A stretch of DNA of 64,000 nt from Streptomyces lavendulae subsp. lavendulae (GTDB lineage: Bacteria > Actinomycetota > Actinomycetes > Streptomycetales > Streptomycetaceae): the NCBI RefSeq assembly GCF_002803845.1, contig NZ_CP024986.1:1-64000 (forward strand), written 5' to 3'. Shown piece by piece: positions 24,529 through 33,036 of this stretch. The translations under genes and the position numbers were made by a program. The first letter of the stretch is position 1. The number at the start of each line of letters is the position of its first letter. Under the pieces are notes generated by a model, which saw nothing but the letters and a program-made list of their open reading frames with translations, made no database searches and was not told the origin of the DNA.

Positions 24529-25582
24529 GTGACCGTAGACTCGCTCGCCGTGGAAGACGTGTTCAGGCTCGCAGACGTCAGCTGTCCGTCGGGGACGCTG
24601 GTCGTCGTTGACGGCGGGCATCTGGGGGTGTGGAGCGGTGAACGGTCCCCTGCGGGACCGATCCCGCCCTGCTCGGTATCGACGATCCGGTGATGGCTGC
24701 CGAGGTGCTCGGCTCGGTCGACTTCGCCGTGGTCGGTCCGGACGCCTCGGCGGCGGCCCGCACCTTCGACCGGCAGCCGGGGGCCGTGCTGCACGACGAC
24801 CCTCCGGCCGGGTGGCCGAGCTCACGACGATGTTCGACGAGCACTGCCGGACCGCAGGACTGGACGCCCGTCTGGCGGCACTGCCGGAACGCGAGCCCCA
24901 TGCCCGACGCGCGCGCCGTGCCGCCGCTGAAGGCGGCGGCGGTTTCCTGGTGTTCGGGGTGCCCGTCGTCGCGGTGGGAGGGGTGCCCGCCGATCGGCAT
25001 CTGCCGGTGCCGGCTTCGCGGGTCGACCACGGCGAGGGCCTCGGGCCTCGGTGGTGCGAGATGTCGGTCCGGATGGGCGAAGCCGAGACGCAGTCTCCGT
25101 GCGGCTGGGTGATGTCGGCGTCGACTGGGCCCGGGTGCTCTTCGGCGATCTGGATGCCCTGAGCGCGTGGCAGCACGACGAACCCGTGGACGGCTTGGCC
25201 GACGTCGCGTTCTGGGGCGCCGCCGCGGAGGAGGCCGCCGCGCGGTTCTCGGCACCGGAACTGGGCGAACCCGGCGAATGCCGTGTCCGCGGACGGGCCG
25301 GGCTGCCCGTGGCCGATGCCTGGGAGAAGGGCCGTGCAGAGCTGGAAGGAGGAGACCGGGCGGCGCATAATGGTGGACTTCCGGCCCCATTCCCACCACT
25401 GGCAGGTCGTGCGGCAGGTGCGTGCCTCTGAGGCCGAGGCCGGAATCGTGGACATCGGCGACGCCCGGCTGTTCTGCGCGATGACGGGCTGGGGCGACGG
25501 CTGCTTTCCCGTGTTTGCCGATATGGATGCCTCGGGTGCCGTGGTCGCGGTGCGGGTGCGCTTCTGCGACGTGGACGAGTAG
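24529..25582 (+). pseudogene. DUF4241-like gene broken by frameshifts
   Basis: Protein-like pieces succeed one another in different frames: MTVDSLAVEDVFRLADVSC from GTG 24529; LGIDDPVMAAEVLGSVDFAV; VAELTTMFDEHCRTAGLDAR; SVRLGDVGVDWARVLFGDLD with VADAWEKGRAELE; and lastly SHHWQVVRQVRASEAEAG with CAMTGWGDGCFPVFADMD to the stop at 25582. The final TGWGDG-x-FPV is the mark of DUF4241 proteins. At least three indels are needed, so it is decayed; residual pieces may be expressed but not the whole. Confidence 0.55.
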
Positions 25583-25860
25583 CGGTCGATTCCGGGTGTG
25601 GCTGCGGATGGACCCCGGCGCCGGGCGCGCTTTCTCCCTCGTCCCTGGGGCAGCAGGGTGTTTCCCCGTCCCTCAGCCGGAGCGATTCCCGGCTGAAGGA
25701 CCTCGACTCCTCTGCCGGAGGACTCGATCAAGAGTCATGCCGGGCAGTGCGGAGCAATTCCGGAAGAGGATCGATCGGCAAGATCGGGGAGCGGCTGGGT
25801 CCCCTCCGGCCCCTCCCGACGCCCACGGGGCTTGACCTCAACCGGAGTCGAGGTATCAGG

Positions 25861-26262
25861 ATGATCCGCATGAACACCGAAACCGCAGAGATCAGGGCCA
25901 TCGCGCAGGTGGTCGCCGACGTCGAGCGCACCCAGCGCGCCAAGGACGTCGAGGGGTTCCTCTCGCTCTTCCACCCCGACGCCCTCTGCACCACCGCCCA
26001 CGGCAAGGTCCTCATCGGCCGCGACGCCATGGCCGAGTTCACCCGCGCCGTCCTGCCCGCCGCGAGCTGGGACGGCGAGGTCACCTACGAGGCGGTGCAC
26101 ACGCAGTTCCTGCGGCCCGACGTCGCGGCCGTCAAGGTCCGGCAGGTCTACCACTCGGCCGAGGGCGACACGGAGGGCGCTCCGCTGTACGTCATGACCA
26201 AGCAGGAAGACGGCGCCTGGCTGCTGAACGCCTGCCAGAACACCGAGGTGCGGGGCGGCTAG
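25861..26262 (+). CDS. SgcJ/EcaC-family NTF2-like protein
   Basis: 133 residues. ATG 25861 has GAGG 7 nt upstream (ATG 25870 possible). Pattern: IRAIAQVVADVERTQRAKDV, LSLFHPDALCTT, KVLIGRDAMAEFTRAVLP, and the beta-sheet half ending WLLNACQNTEV. SgcJ/EcaC members appear in natural-product gene clusters and as stand-alone proteins; function is often unknown. The TAG stop forms the outer edge of a long terminator hairpin. Confidence 0.82.
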   Translation: MIRMNTETAEIRAIAQVVADVERTQRAKDVEGFLSLFHPDALCTTAHGKVLIGRDAMAEFTRAVLPAASWDGEVTYEAVHTQFLRPDVAAVKVRQVYHSAEGDTEGAPLYVMTKQEDGAWLLNACQNTEVRGG

Positions 26263-26323
26263 GCCGTCTCTTCCGGATCCTGCCTGGCACGCGCCGCCGG
26301 GAGGATCCGAAAGAGACGGCCTA
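26260..26323. terminator. 64-bp bidirectional hairpin carrying both convergent stop codons
   Basis: 22-bp arms at 26260-26281 and 26302-26323 pair at 21 of 22 positions around a 20-nt loop. The plus-strand SgcJ-like gene ends in TAG at its left tip. On the minus strand the truncated secreted gene ended in TAG at its right tip before the IS was inserted. The same palindrome could alternatively be a very small MITE-like unit. Confidence 0.7.
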
Positions 26324-27234
26324 GGGTCCGTCTTCAAATTGATCTTGCCCAGAGCAGAAGTGATGCGAGTGTGACCGCTGCTTCGTAGGAGGTGGCGGTT
26401 TTCTCGTAGCGGGTGGCGATGCCGCGGAAGCCTTTGAGTTGGCTGAAGCAGCGTTCGACGGTGTTGCGGCGGCGGTGGATCCTGCTGTCGAATGCTGTCG
26501 GTCGGCCACCTCGGCGGCCTCGGTTGCGGCGGTGCATCTTCTGGTCGTTCTTCTCCGGGATGGTGTGTCCGATGCCGCGTCGTCGCAGGTAGGCGCGGAA
26601 GCCGCGTGAGCTGTAGGCCTTGTCGGCGATGACGTGGTCCGGTCGGCAGCGGGGCCGGCCGGTGCGGGGTACTCGGATGCGTTCGGGCAGAGGCCTCGCG
26701 CAGACGCCGTCATGCCGTTGCCCCGGGGTCAGCAGGACGGCCAGGGGCCGACCGCGGCCGTCGCAGGCGAGATGGATTTCGGTAGTCAGGCCTCCTCGGG
26801 ATCGGCCGAGGGCGTGATCGTCCGGTTCGTCCGTCCGGTGCTTCCCCCTTTTTCGGCCGGTGGCGGCGGCGTGCTGGTGGGCGCGGACAATGGTGGAGTC
26901 GATCTGGACCAGCCAATCGATGTCACCGGCTGCGTCGGCCTGGGCCTGGATCTGCTGCAGTGCCCGGGTGAACACACCGTCGATGGCATAGCGGCGGAAG
27001 CGCGTGTAGACCGACTTCCACGGGCCGTAACGTTCCGGCAGGTCACGCCAGGAAACCCCGGTCCGGATCTTGTAGACCATCCCGTTGATCACCCGACGGT
27101 CCTCCGCCCGAGGCCGGCCCCTGCCCGCACTCGGTATCAGCGGAGCCAGCAACTCCCACTCGACATCAGTCAGTTCATGGCGACGAATCACGAAAACATG
27201 ATCCACCATCGAACGATCTTTTGAAGACGGACCC
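26324..27234 (-). mobile_element. IS5-family insertion sequence, 911 bp
   Basis: Terminal inverted repeats GGGTCCGTCTTCAAA at 26324-26338 and inverted at 27220-27234. TA is duplicated at 26322-26323 and 27235-27236, within a CTAG target at the tip of the terminator hairpin. One full-length transposase inside. Unlike the element at 332-1200 in both repeats and transposase. Confidence 0.88.
26334..27209 (-). CDS. IS5-family DDE transposase
   Basis: 291 residues. N-terminal DUF4096-type DNA-binding domain: HELTDVEWELLAPLIPSAGR, GMVYKIRTGVSWRDLPERYG and WKSVYTRFRRYAIDGVF. The DDE core has DWLVQIDSTIVRAHQHAA (first Asp), VIADKAYSSRGFRAYLRRRG (second Asp) and RRNTVERCFSQLKGFRGIAT (Glu). Complete in a single frame, so probably functional. 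It fills the element. Confidence 0.92.
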   Translation of the reverse strand: MVDHVFVIRRHELTDVEWELLAPLIPSAGRGRPRAEDRRVINGMVYKIRTGVSWRDLPERYGPWKSVYTRFRRYAIDGVFTRALQQIQAQADAAGDIDWLVQIDSTIVRAHQHAAATGRKRGKHRTDEPDDHALGRSRGGLTTEIHLACDGRGRPLAVLLTPGQRHDGVCARPLPERIRVPRTGRPRCRPDHVIADKAYSSRGFRAYLRRRGIGHTIPEKNDQKMHRRNRGRRGGRPTAFDSRIHRRRNTVERCFSQLKGFRGIATRYEKTATSYEAAVTLASLLLWARSI

Positions 27235-27436
27235 TAGATCTGACCGTTGGTGTTGCAGAAGTACCAGTCACCCGACTGACGCTCAGGAACATAGCAGGTC
27301 GCCGCGTAGCCGACGTTCACGCCGTTCTTCAGGCCGTAGACATCGACAGCGCCCTTCCACCAGTACCCCTGGATATCCGTCCACGTCGGGCTGGAGACGT
27401 TCCTCCAGCCAGAACATACCCGGACACCGTTCTGGT
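27234..27436 (-). pseudogene. 3' part of a gene for a secreted-type protein
   Basis: About 66 codons read VLNNQNGVRVCSGWRNVSSP, TWTDIQGYWWKGAVDVYGLK and ATCYVPERQSGDWYFCNTNG before TAG at 27234-27236. Three cysteines and many aromatic and Asn residues suggest an exported disulfide protein. No start codon or signal sequence can be found upstream in frame, so the 5' part is lost. The last base of the stop codon is supplied by the IS; the uninterrupted site would also give TAG. Confidence 0.5.
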
Positions 27437-27595
27437 TGTTGAGTACTGGCCCTGCCTGCCATGGGGGTCGGGCATGGGCAAGCCTAGGAAGGAACAGATC
27501 AACACGGTGTGCCTTCCGTGCAGTACTCGTTGACGATCAGCGCAGGGGTCGACGTGCGGCCACACCTGGTCGTTGCCAGGGGTGGGCCGTCGGGG

Positions 27596-28381
27596 TCAGG
27601 TGGACCAGGGCAGTCGCAGGGCTTCGAGGTGGGTGTCGTCGAGGAGGGCTTCGATGAGTGGGGTGGGGCCCGCGACCTTGGTGGCCCAGAGGTCGTGGTC
27701 CGTGCAGAGGACCCAGGACCGGTCCTGGGCCCAGAGGTTGGACGGGGTCCAGCCGTCCTCCTCGGGGTGGTCGTAGAGCGCCTTGGCGTCCGCGAGCGTG
27801 CCGGACCGGACGTGGACCTTGTCGAAGTCCTCGGCCCGCTGCAGCAGCGGGTTGTAGTAGGCCAGGCACCGGGTTCGCGCGCCTTGGGGGCTGTGCTCGG
27901 TGAGGGCGTCCACCAGGCGGTCCCAGTCGGGGCGGTCCAGCCGGCCCTCGGACGGGGCCTTGATGCCGACCGGCCAGCCGCCCGGCCTGATCGAGGGGAA
28001 GGAGGTGGGGCACGGCAGGTGCCCCTCCGGGACCAGGGGGTCCTCGGTCCGTCGGGTGAGTTCCGCCCAGGGAAGGCGGCGCCAGCGGGGTCCGGGGTGT
28101 TCGCCCGGGGTGTCCGTGAACACCTCCGCCGGGTCGAGGCCCGGGATGATCTCGGGTCCGCCGCCGTTCAGTACGGCCCGTTGGTACGCGAGGTAGGGCG
28201 TGTCGGTCGGACCGAGTTCGTGTTCGTACATGGAGTGGAGCACCCAGGCGGCGTCGGGCAGGCCGGGCGGCATGAAGCCGGTGAGCCCGTCGTCGTCGGT
28301 CAGTTCCCGCAGCCAGTCGGTCTCCCCGGCCGCGGCCGGCGGCCAGCGGGTGGCCGCCCGAGCGGCGGAGGTTTCGTTCAT
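27596..28381 (-). CDS. hypothetical protein
   Basis: 261 residues starting MNETSAARAATRW. A soluble acidic protein with conserved-looking segments DAAWVLHSMYEHELGPTDTP, CPTSFPSIRPGGWPVGIKAP and LWAQDRSWVLCTDHDLWATK, which recur in actinobacterial proteins of unknown function. No transmembrane segment, signal peptide or catalytic motif recognised. Lies 79 bp downstream of the hydrolase gene on the same strand and may share its message. Confidence 0.7.
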   Translation of the reverse strand: MNETSAARAATRWPPAAAGETDWLRELTDDDGLTGFMPPGLPDAAWVLHSMYEHELGPTDTPYLAYQRAVLNGGGPEIIPGLDPAEVFTDTPGEHPGPRWRRLPWAELTRRTEDPLVPEGHLPCPTSFPSIRPGGWPVGIKAPSEGRLDRPDWDRLVDALTEHSPQGARTRCLAYYNPLLQRAEDFDKVHVRSGTLADAKALYDHPEEDGWTPSNLWAQDRSWVLCTDHDLWATKVAGPTPLIEALLDDTHLEALRLPWST

Positions 28382-28460
28382 CCGGTCAGGATCTCACCTG
28401 TTCGCAGGGCCGGCGCCGCCCCGGCCGGCCGGCCGGGGCGGCGCCGCCTGTCGTCGGCTG

Positions 28461-29201
28461 CTAGCTCAGGTGCCGGGTGAGGAACCGGGCCGCGGTGTCC
28501 CCGGCGAACTGCGGGACGCCGGTGTGGCCGCCCATGTTGGCGTGCAGGGACTTCTCCTCGGAGCCGAAGGCGTCGAACAGGTCCAGGGCCGCCTGCCGGT
28601 CGTTCCCCTCGTCGTCCCACTGCAGCAGGACGTGCAGCGGAATGGTGACCCGGCGGGCCTCGTCGAAGATGGCGCGGGGCACGAAGCTCCCGGCGAACAG
28701 GACGGCGGCCGAGATGCGCGGCTCGACCACCGCCAGCCGGATGCCGATGGAGATCACGCCCCCGGAGTACCCGACCGGGCCGCCGATCTCCGGCAGCGAC
28801 AGGAGGGCGTCCAGGGCGGCCTGCCATTCCGGGACCGCCTGGTCGACGAGCGGGAGGACGAGGGCGTCGACGATCTCGTCGGTGACCGGCTCGCCGGCCT
28901 CCATGGCCCGCCGCAGGTCGGCGCGGGCCTGCTCGGCGGCGGGCCGGCGAGGGCGCTCGCCGCTTCCGGGGAGCTCGATGGTGGCTGTGGCGAAGCCCTC
29001 CGCCGCGCAGTGCCGGGCCCGGTCCACCAGTCGGGGGTACATCGTGCGCAGCCCGAGGGGAGGGTGGCCGAGCAGGATCAGCGGAGCGGGCGCGGATGCG
29101 GGTGTGGTGGCCGGCGTCCACAGGATGCCGGGGATCTCGCCGAGGGTGAATTCGCGTTCGAGGACGCCGTCGTCGAGGTGCTGTTCGGAAGTGAAGTGCA
29201 C
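28461..29201 (-). CDS. alpha/beta hydrolase (dienelactone hydrolase-like)
   Basis: 246 residues. PLILLGHPPLGLRTMYPRLV gives the oxyanion strand, FATATIELPGSGERP the next strand, and GGPVGYSGGVISIGIRLAVV carries the nucleophile in G-Y-S-G-G. LLQWDDEGNDR supplies the acid and NMGGHTGVPQFA the His. Intact triad, so probably an active esterase or hydrolase; substrate unknown. The first gene of a possible two-gene unit with the downstream hypothetical. Confidence 0.82.
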   Translation of the reverse strand: MHFTSEQHLDDGVLEREFTLGEIPGILWTPATTPASAPAPLILLGHPPLGLRTMYPRLVDRARHCAAEGFATATIELPGSGERPRRPAAEQARADLRRAMEAGEPVTDEIVDALVLPLVDQAVPEWQAALDALLSLPEIGGPVGYSGGVISIGIRLAVVEPRISAAVLFAGSFVPRAIFDEARRVTIPLHVLLQWDDEGNDRQAALDLFDAFGSEEKSLHANMGGHTGVPQFAGDTAARFLTRHLS

Positions 29202-29371
29202 GGTCGTGCCTTTCGGGAGTGCGCAGAGACGGCGCTCCCGGACGACGACCTATCGTCCGACCGTGACCCCGGAGGGGAGCACCCACGTCGATTGGTTCAC
29301 GGGTACCACCTCCTGGTTTCGTTGCACGGCTCCCGGCAGGTTAGCAGGACGGGGGGGGTGTCGGTTGTCTG

Positions 29372-31024
29372 TTATTCGGCGATCTTCCAGAGGGTCAGTG
29401 TGGTGACGTAGTCGGGCATGTCCGAGGAGGCGCCGCCCGTGGTGTGGGGCTGGACGTCGGTGATCCGCAGCATGGCCAGGTTGTTGTCGGTGGTGACGGT
29501 GCACAGGATCGTGTTCTTGGCGAGGGGCCCGCCCTGCTTCAGGTCCTTTTCGGGGATCGAGGCCGGCAGTGTGTCGGTGTCCACGCCTGCCCGGCACTCC
29601 TCGGGAGTGGTGCCGCTGCTCCTGCCCGTCGGGGTGAGGAAGCGCAGGTCCGCGTCGCCCCAGTCCTGGTACGTGAGCTCCATGCCGGCGGCCTGGCCGA
29701 TCTTGCCGTCCGGGAAGGACTTCGGCGCGTCCAGGTCGACGTGCGTGCCGGTGTTGAAGGAGGGTGCGCGCAGCGTGAAGGGCTTGTTCTCGAAGACCGG
29801 GGTGTACGCCGCCCGGTGGGAGGAGGGCGGGGGCGAGGGTGAGGTGGCCGGGGTGGAGGTCCCGGTAGCGGGTTTGTGGTCCGCGCGGGTGTCGTCGGCG
29901 CCGTCTTCGGGGCCGGCGAGGGTCCAGGTGACGACTGCGGTGAGGGCTACGGCGAGGGCGGTGGTGCCGGCCAGGAGTGCGGGGCGGGTCTGCCGGGCGG
30001 GGTGGGGAGGTGGCGGTGTCGGCGGGGTGGCGGGTCTTGGTGGGGCCGTTGCCGTGGGCTGGGTGGACCAGTGTCCGTCGGTGGCCGTCGGGGTGGGCTC
30101 CGGGGGGCGTGCGGCGGCGGCCTCGCGGCGGGCGATCCGCTCCATGAGGGGGGTGGGCAGCCAGTCGTCGAACGAGGACAGCGGCCGCCCCGCCGCCGCC
30201 TCGCTCAGCGCCGCGAGTTCGTCCGTCGTGATGCGGGCCGACGGGTCGGCGGCGAGGGTCCTTTCCAGCAGGGGTCGCAGCGGCTGCGGGTAGGCGCTCA
30301 GATCGGGGGGCGTCCGCTCGGTGTTGGCGATGCGTACGGCGAGCGTGGTGCCGCCGCCCTCGCCGTAGGGGTGCCGTCCGGTGGCCGCGACGGCCGCGAT
30401 CAGGCCGAGGGAGAACACGTCGGCGGCCGCGGTGACGGGTTCGCCCAGTGCCTGTTCGGGCGACATGTACTGCGGAGTGCCGATCACACCGCCGCTGTGC
30501 GTCAGCTGCGTGGTGTCGGCAGCCCGCGCGATGCCGAAGTCGATGACGTACGGCCCTGTCGAGCCGAGCAGGATGTTGGCGGGCTTGAGGTCGCGGTGGA
30601 CGACTTCCGCCGCGTGGATCGAGCCGAGCGCCCGCGCCGCGCAGCCGACCAGCTGGAAGACGGCGGGCAGGGGAAGGGGGCCGTACGCGGTGAGCGCGTC
30701 GGCGAGCGTGAGTGCGGGCACGAAGGCGGAGGCGATCCAGGGCAGCGGCCCCGTCGTGTCGTGGTCGACGACCGGCACCAGGTGGTAGCCCTGGACGCGG
30801 CGGGCGGCCCGCACCTCCTGTTCGAAGCGGCGCCGGAAGTCCGGGTCCTGGCCGTACTCCTGGCGGATCACCTTGAACGCCACCGGCTGCCCGCCCCTCG
30901 TGTGCGAGAGGTACACGGTTCCCATGCCCCCCTCGCCGAGTCGGGCCAGCAGTCGGTAGCCGGCCGTTTCCCGCGGGTCGAGGGGGCTGAGCGGGGCCGG
31001 TATGTCGTCGATTCCGTTCGTCAC
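29372..31024 (-). CDS. membrane Ser/Thr protein kinase (PknB-type) with novel sensor domain
   Basis: 550 residues. Kinase domain about 20-280: GEGGMGTVYLSHT (P-loop), VAFKVIRQEYG (Lys), VVHRDLKPANILL (catalytic loop), VIDFGIAR (DFG) and GTPQYMSPEQALGEPV. A Pro/Thr-rich juxtamembrane stretch leads to one helix (ALLAGTTALAVALTAVVTWT) and a ~190-residue extracellular domain without PASTA repeats. That domain has two cysteines (EECRAG and TILCTV), KSFPDGKIGQ and YQDWGDADLRF. Monocistronic. Probably senses an external signal through this domain. Confidence 0.9.
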   Translation of the reverse strand: MTNGIDDIPAPLSPLDPRETAGYRLLARLGEGGMGTVYLSHTRGGQPVAFKVIRQEYGQDPDFRRRFEQEVRAARRVQGYHLVPVVDHDTTGPLPWIASAFVPALTLADALTAYGPLPLPAVFQLVGCAARALGSIHAAEVVHRDLKPANILLGSTGPYVIDFGIARAADTTQLTHSGGVIGTPQYMSPEQALGEPVTAAADVFSLGLIAAVAATGRHPYGEGGGTTLAVRIANTERTPPDLSAYPQPLRPLLERTLAADPSARITTDELAALSEAAAGRPLSSFDDWLPTPLMERIARREAAAARPPEPTPTATDGHWSTQPTATAPPRPATPPTPPPPHPARQTRPALLAGTTALAVALTAVVTWTLAGPEDGADDTRADHKPATGTSTPATSPSPPPSSHRAAYTPVFENKPFTLRAPSFNTGTHVDLDAPKSFPDGKIGQAAGMELTYQDWGDADLRFLTPTGRSSGTTPEECRAGVDTDTLPASIPEKDLKQGGPLAKNTILCTVTTDNNLAMLRITDVQPHTTGGASSDMPDYVTTLTLWKIAE

Positions 31025-31064
31025 GCCGGCCAGCCTATGGTGTGTGACCTCGTGTCAGGTGGGC

Positions 31065-31490
31065 TCAGGCCGGGGCGGCGAGGAGGGCGTAGGCGAACAC
31101 GGCCGTCACCCAGGTCCACAGGACCGCGAGTGCGAGGTGGCCGAAGGTGCGGAAGCGGTCCCCGCGCCACAGTGCGGGTGAGAAGTAGACGAACTGGAAG
31201 GCCCAGCGGGCGCCCCAGAACAGGGTCTGGCCCGCGAGCAGGGCCGTGCCGAGGGAGGTCCCGGCAAGGAGCTCGGGGGTGTAGCACAGGGGCAGCAGGC
31301 CGAGCAGGACGCAGGTCAGGCCGATGAAGAAGAGGTGTGCGTAGGAGACCTGGCGGGTCAGCAGGCTGGTGCCGGCGAGGTCGGCGGGCCAGTCGACCAG
31401 GCGGGGCAGGACGATGTGGAAGGCGCCCATGGCGGTCAGGGCGAGGCCGACCAGCCGGAGTTGGGACTCCAGGGTGAACAGGTGGTTCAC
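31065..31490 (-). CDS. four-helix membrane protein, last gene of the arsR operon
   Basis: 141 residues from GTG 31490, which overlaps the TGA of the methyltransferase gene (GTGA). Four hydrophobic helices: LVGLALTAMGAFHIVLP, YAHLFFIGLTCVLLGLLPL, LLAGTSLGTALLAGQTLFWG and LAVLWTWVTAVFAYALL. No known family was recognised with confidence. Coupling to an ArsR repressor, a DUF2071 protein and a membrane-anchored methyltransferase implies a shared job. Confidence 0.75.
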   Translation of the reverse strand: MNHLFTLESQLRLVGLALTAMGAFHIVLPRLVDWPADLAGTSLLTRQVSYAHLFFIGLTCVLLGLLPLCYTPELLAGTSLGTALLAGQTLFWGARWAFQFVYFSPALWRGDRFRTFGHLALAVLWTWVTAVFAYALLAAPA

Positions 31491-32260
31491 GCGGCGCTCC
31501 GCCGGAAGGTGAAGGCCGTGACGAGGTGCGCGATCCGTGTCTCGGTGACGGGGTGCAGGCCCGCGCCGCGGGCGAGCCGCAGCCATTCGCGGCGGGGCAG
31601 GAAGTGCCAGGCCCCGGGCCCGAAGGCGGCGGTGTTGGCACGGTCGCGCAGGTGCTCCACCAGGACGAGCGTGCCACCGGGGCGCAGGGTGCGGGTGATC
31701 TCGGCGAACAGTGCCTCCCGGTCGCGTGCGAGGCGCAGTTCGTGGGCCGCGAAGACCGCGAAGACGGTGTCCCGGGAGCCGGTGGCGACGGGCAGTCGGG
31801 CCGGGCTGCCGGGCAGGGTCCCGGGGCGCGGGGGAACGCGTCGGCGGGCGCGCCGGACGGAGCCTTCGGTGGTGAGCGCCGGATCGTAGAGGTCGACGAC
31901 GGTCTGAGCGGTACCGGGGTGGCGGAGGGCCAGGGGGTGGCTGGTTTCGTCGAGGCCCGTGGATATGAGGAGGTGGTCGCCGGGGCCGTCGGGCAGCAGG
32001 CCGGTCAGCCAGTCGAGGGAGTACAGCTCGGAGCGGTCGTACACCCACCAGCAGGCGGCGGTGCTGCCGATGAGCAGGGCGGCCGCGGCCAGCGCGCCCG
32101 TGCGGGCGAGGGCGGCCGGGACGCGGGGCAGGCGCGGGGCGAGGGCGAGGCCGGCGGTCACGGCGGACAACCCGCCCGTGTACAGGGGCCAGTTGTACGC
32201 CAGGACCTCGCGGGCTCCGGAGGGGCGCGGGGGCGGTGGGGTGGTGGTGGGGGTGTTCAC
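31487..32260 (-). CDS. membrane-anchored class I SAM methyltransferase
   Basis: 257 residues from GTG 32260, preceded by AGGAGCGCT and overlapping the DUF2071 stop (GTGA). Two N-terminal helices (YNWPLYTGGLSAVTAGLALA and ALAAAALLIGSTAACWWVYD) anchor it. The methyltransferase part has QTVVDLYDPALTTEGSVRRA, DTVFAVFAAHELRLARDREA and TLRPGGTLVLVEHLRDRANT. The usual motif I GxGxG is not seen, so SAM binding may be atypical. Third gene of the arsR operon. Confidence 0.72.
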   Translation of the reverse strand: MNTPTTTPPPPRPSGAREVLAYNWPLYTGGLSAVTAGLALAPRLPRVPAALARTGALAAAALLIGSTAACWWVYDRSELYSLDWLTGLLPDGPGDHLLISTGLDETSHPLALRHPGTAQTVVDLYDPALTTEGSVRRARRRVPPRPGTLPGSPARLPVATGSRDTVFAVFAAHELRLARDREALFAEITRTLRPGGTLVLVEHLRDRANTAAFGPGAWHFLPRREWLRLARGAGLHPVTETRIAHLVTAFTFRRSAA

Positions 32261-33036
32261 AGCGCTCCTCCGTCCGGGGCCCGCCGGTAGCCGCGCTCCC
32301 AGCCGTAGTCGAGGTCGCCGACGTGGAAGGCGTTGGCGAGGACGGGCTCGGTTCCGGCGAACGGTCCGTGGTCGAAGAAGGTCAGGGTGGGGACCTCGAC
32401 GGCGACCGGGACCGGCTCCCAGTGCGTACGGGTGGCCTTGACCACGATCACCGTGCCGGTCTGCGGCTCGTACTCGAAGGTGTACGGGAGCGGGCCCGCG
32501 TACCGGCGGGCGTCCTTGGCGCTCGCGAAGGGGCTTCCCGCGGGAAGCGGGGCGGGGGTGTCCGCCAGGTCGGCGCGGACGTGGAGGTCGGCCCGGCCGT
32601 CGGCGCTGACCACCTTGAACTCCAGGGTCCGGCCGGCCGTCCGGGTGCCGATGCGGGCGAGGCGGTAGTTGTAGCGGGAGAAGAGGTTTCCGCCGAGGAC
32701 CATCATCCGGTGGTCGGTGTCGCTGCGCAGGATGCGCAGGCCGCGCATGGTGCGGCCGCCGGGGGTGGAGAACCGGGTGAAGATCCGGTAGCCGGTGAGG
32801 ACGAGGTCCCGGCCGAGGCCGGCGGGGAGGAAGGAGGGACGCAGTGCCCGGGTGTCGACGACCGCGGCCGCGACGAACCCGTGCTCGGTGCCGTTCGCGT
32901 CGCGGTAGGTGTCGAGGGCGAGCCCGGGAGGGACCAGCGGGGTGAGCAGCTCGGGCGGCAGCGCGTAGGTGAGTACCAGGGAGTGCGCGAACGAGGTCCG
33001 CATGGGGAAGGGGTGGCGTTGCAGGAGGTGTCTCAC
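32257..33036 (-). CDS. DUF2071 family protein
   Basis: 259 residues from GTG 33036, overlapping the arsR TGA by GTGA. Segments SFAHSLVLTYALPPELLTPL, FVAAAVVDTRALRPSFLPAG, LGGNLFSRYNYRLARIGTRT and LTFFDHGPFAGTEPVLANAF fit DUF2071 (YqjF-like), a beta-barrel related to acetoacetate decarboxylase. No catalytic Schiff-base lysine can be assigned with confidence. Cytoplasmic; role unknown. Confidence 0.75.
   Translation of the reverse strand: MRHLLQRHPFPMRTSFAHSLVLTYALPPELLTPLVPPGLALDTYRDANGTEHGFVAAAVVDTRALRPSFLPAGLGRDLVLTGYRIFTRFSTPGGRTMRGLRILRSDTDHRMMVLGGNLFSRYNYRLARIGTRTAGRTLEFKVVSADGRADLHVRADLADTPAPLPAGSPFASAKDARRYAGPLPYTFEYEPQTGTVIVVKATRTHWEPVPVAVEVPTLTFFDHGPFAGTEPVLANAFHVGDLDYGWERGYRRAPDGGAL

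Noticed and set aside
28461..29201. Dienelactone hydrolase of aromatic catabolism
   Set aside because: The nucleophile is Ser in GYSGG, not the Cys of classical dienelactone hydrolases, and no catabolic genes adjoin.
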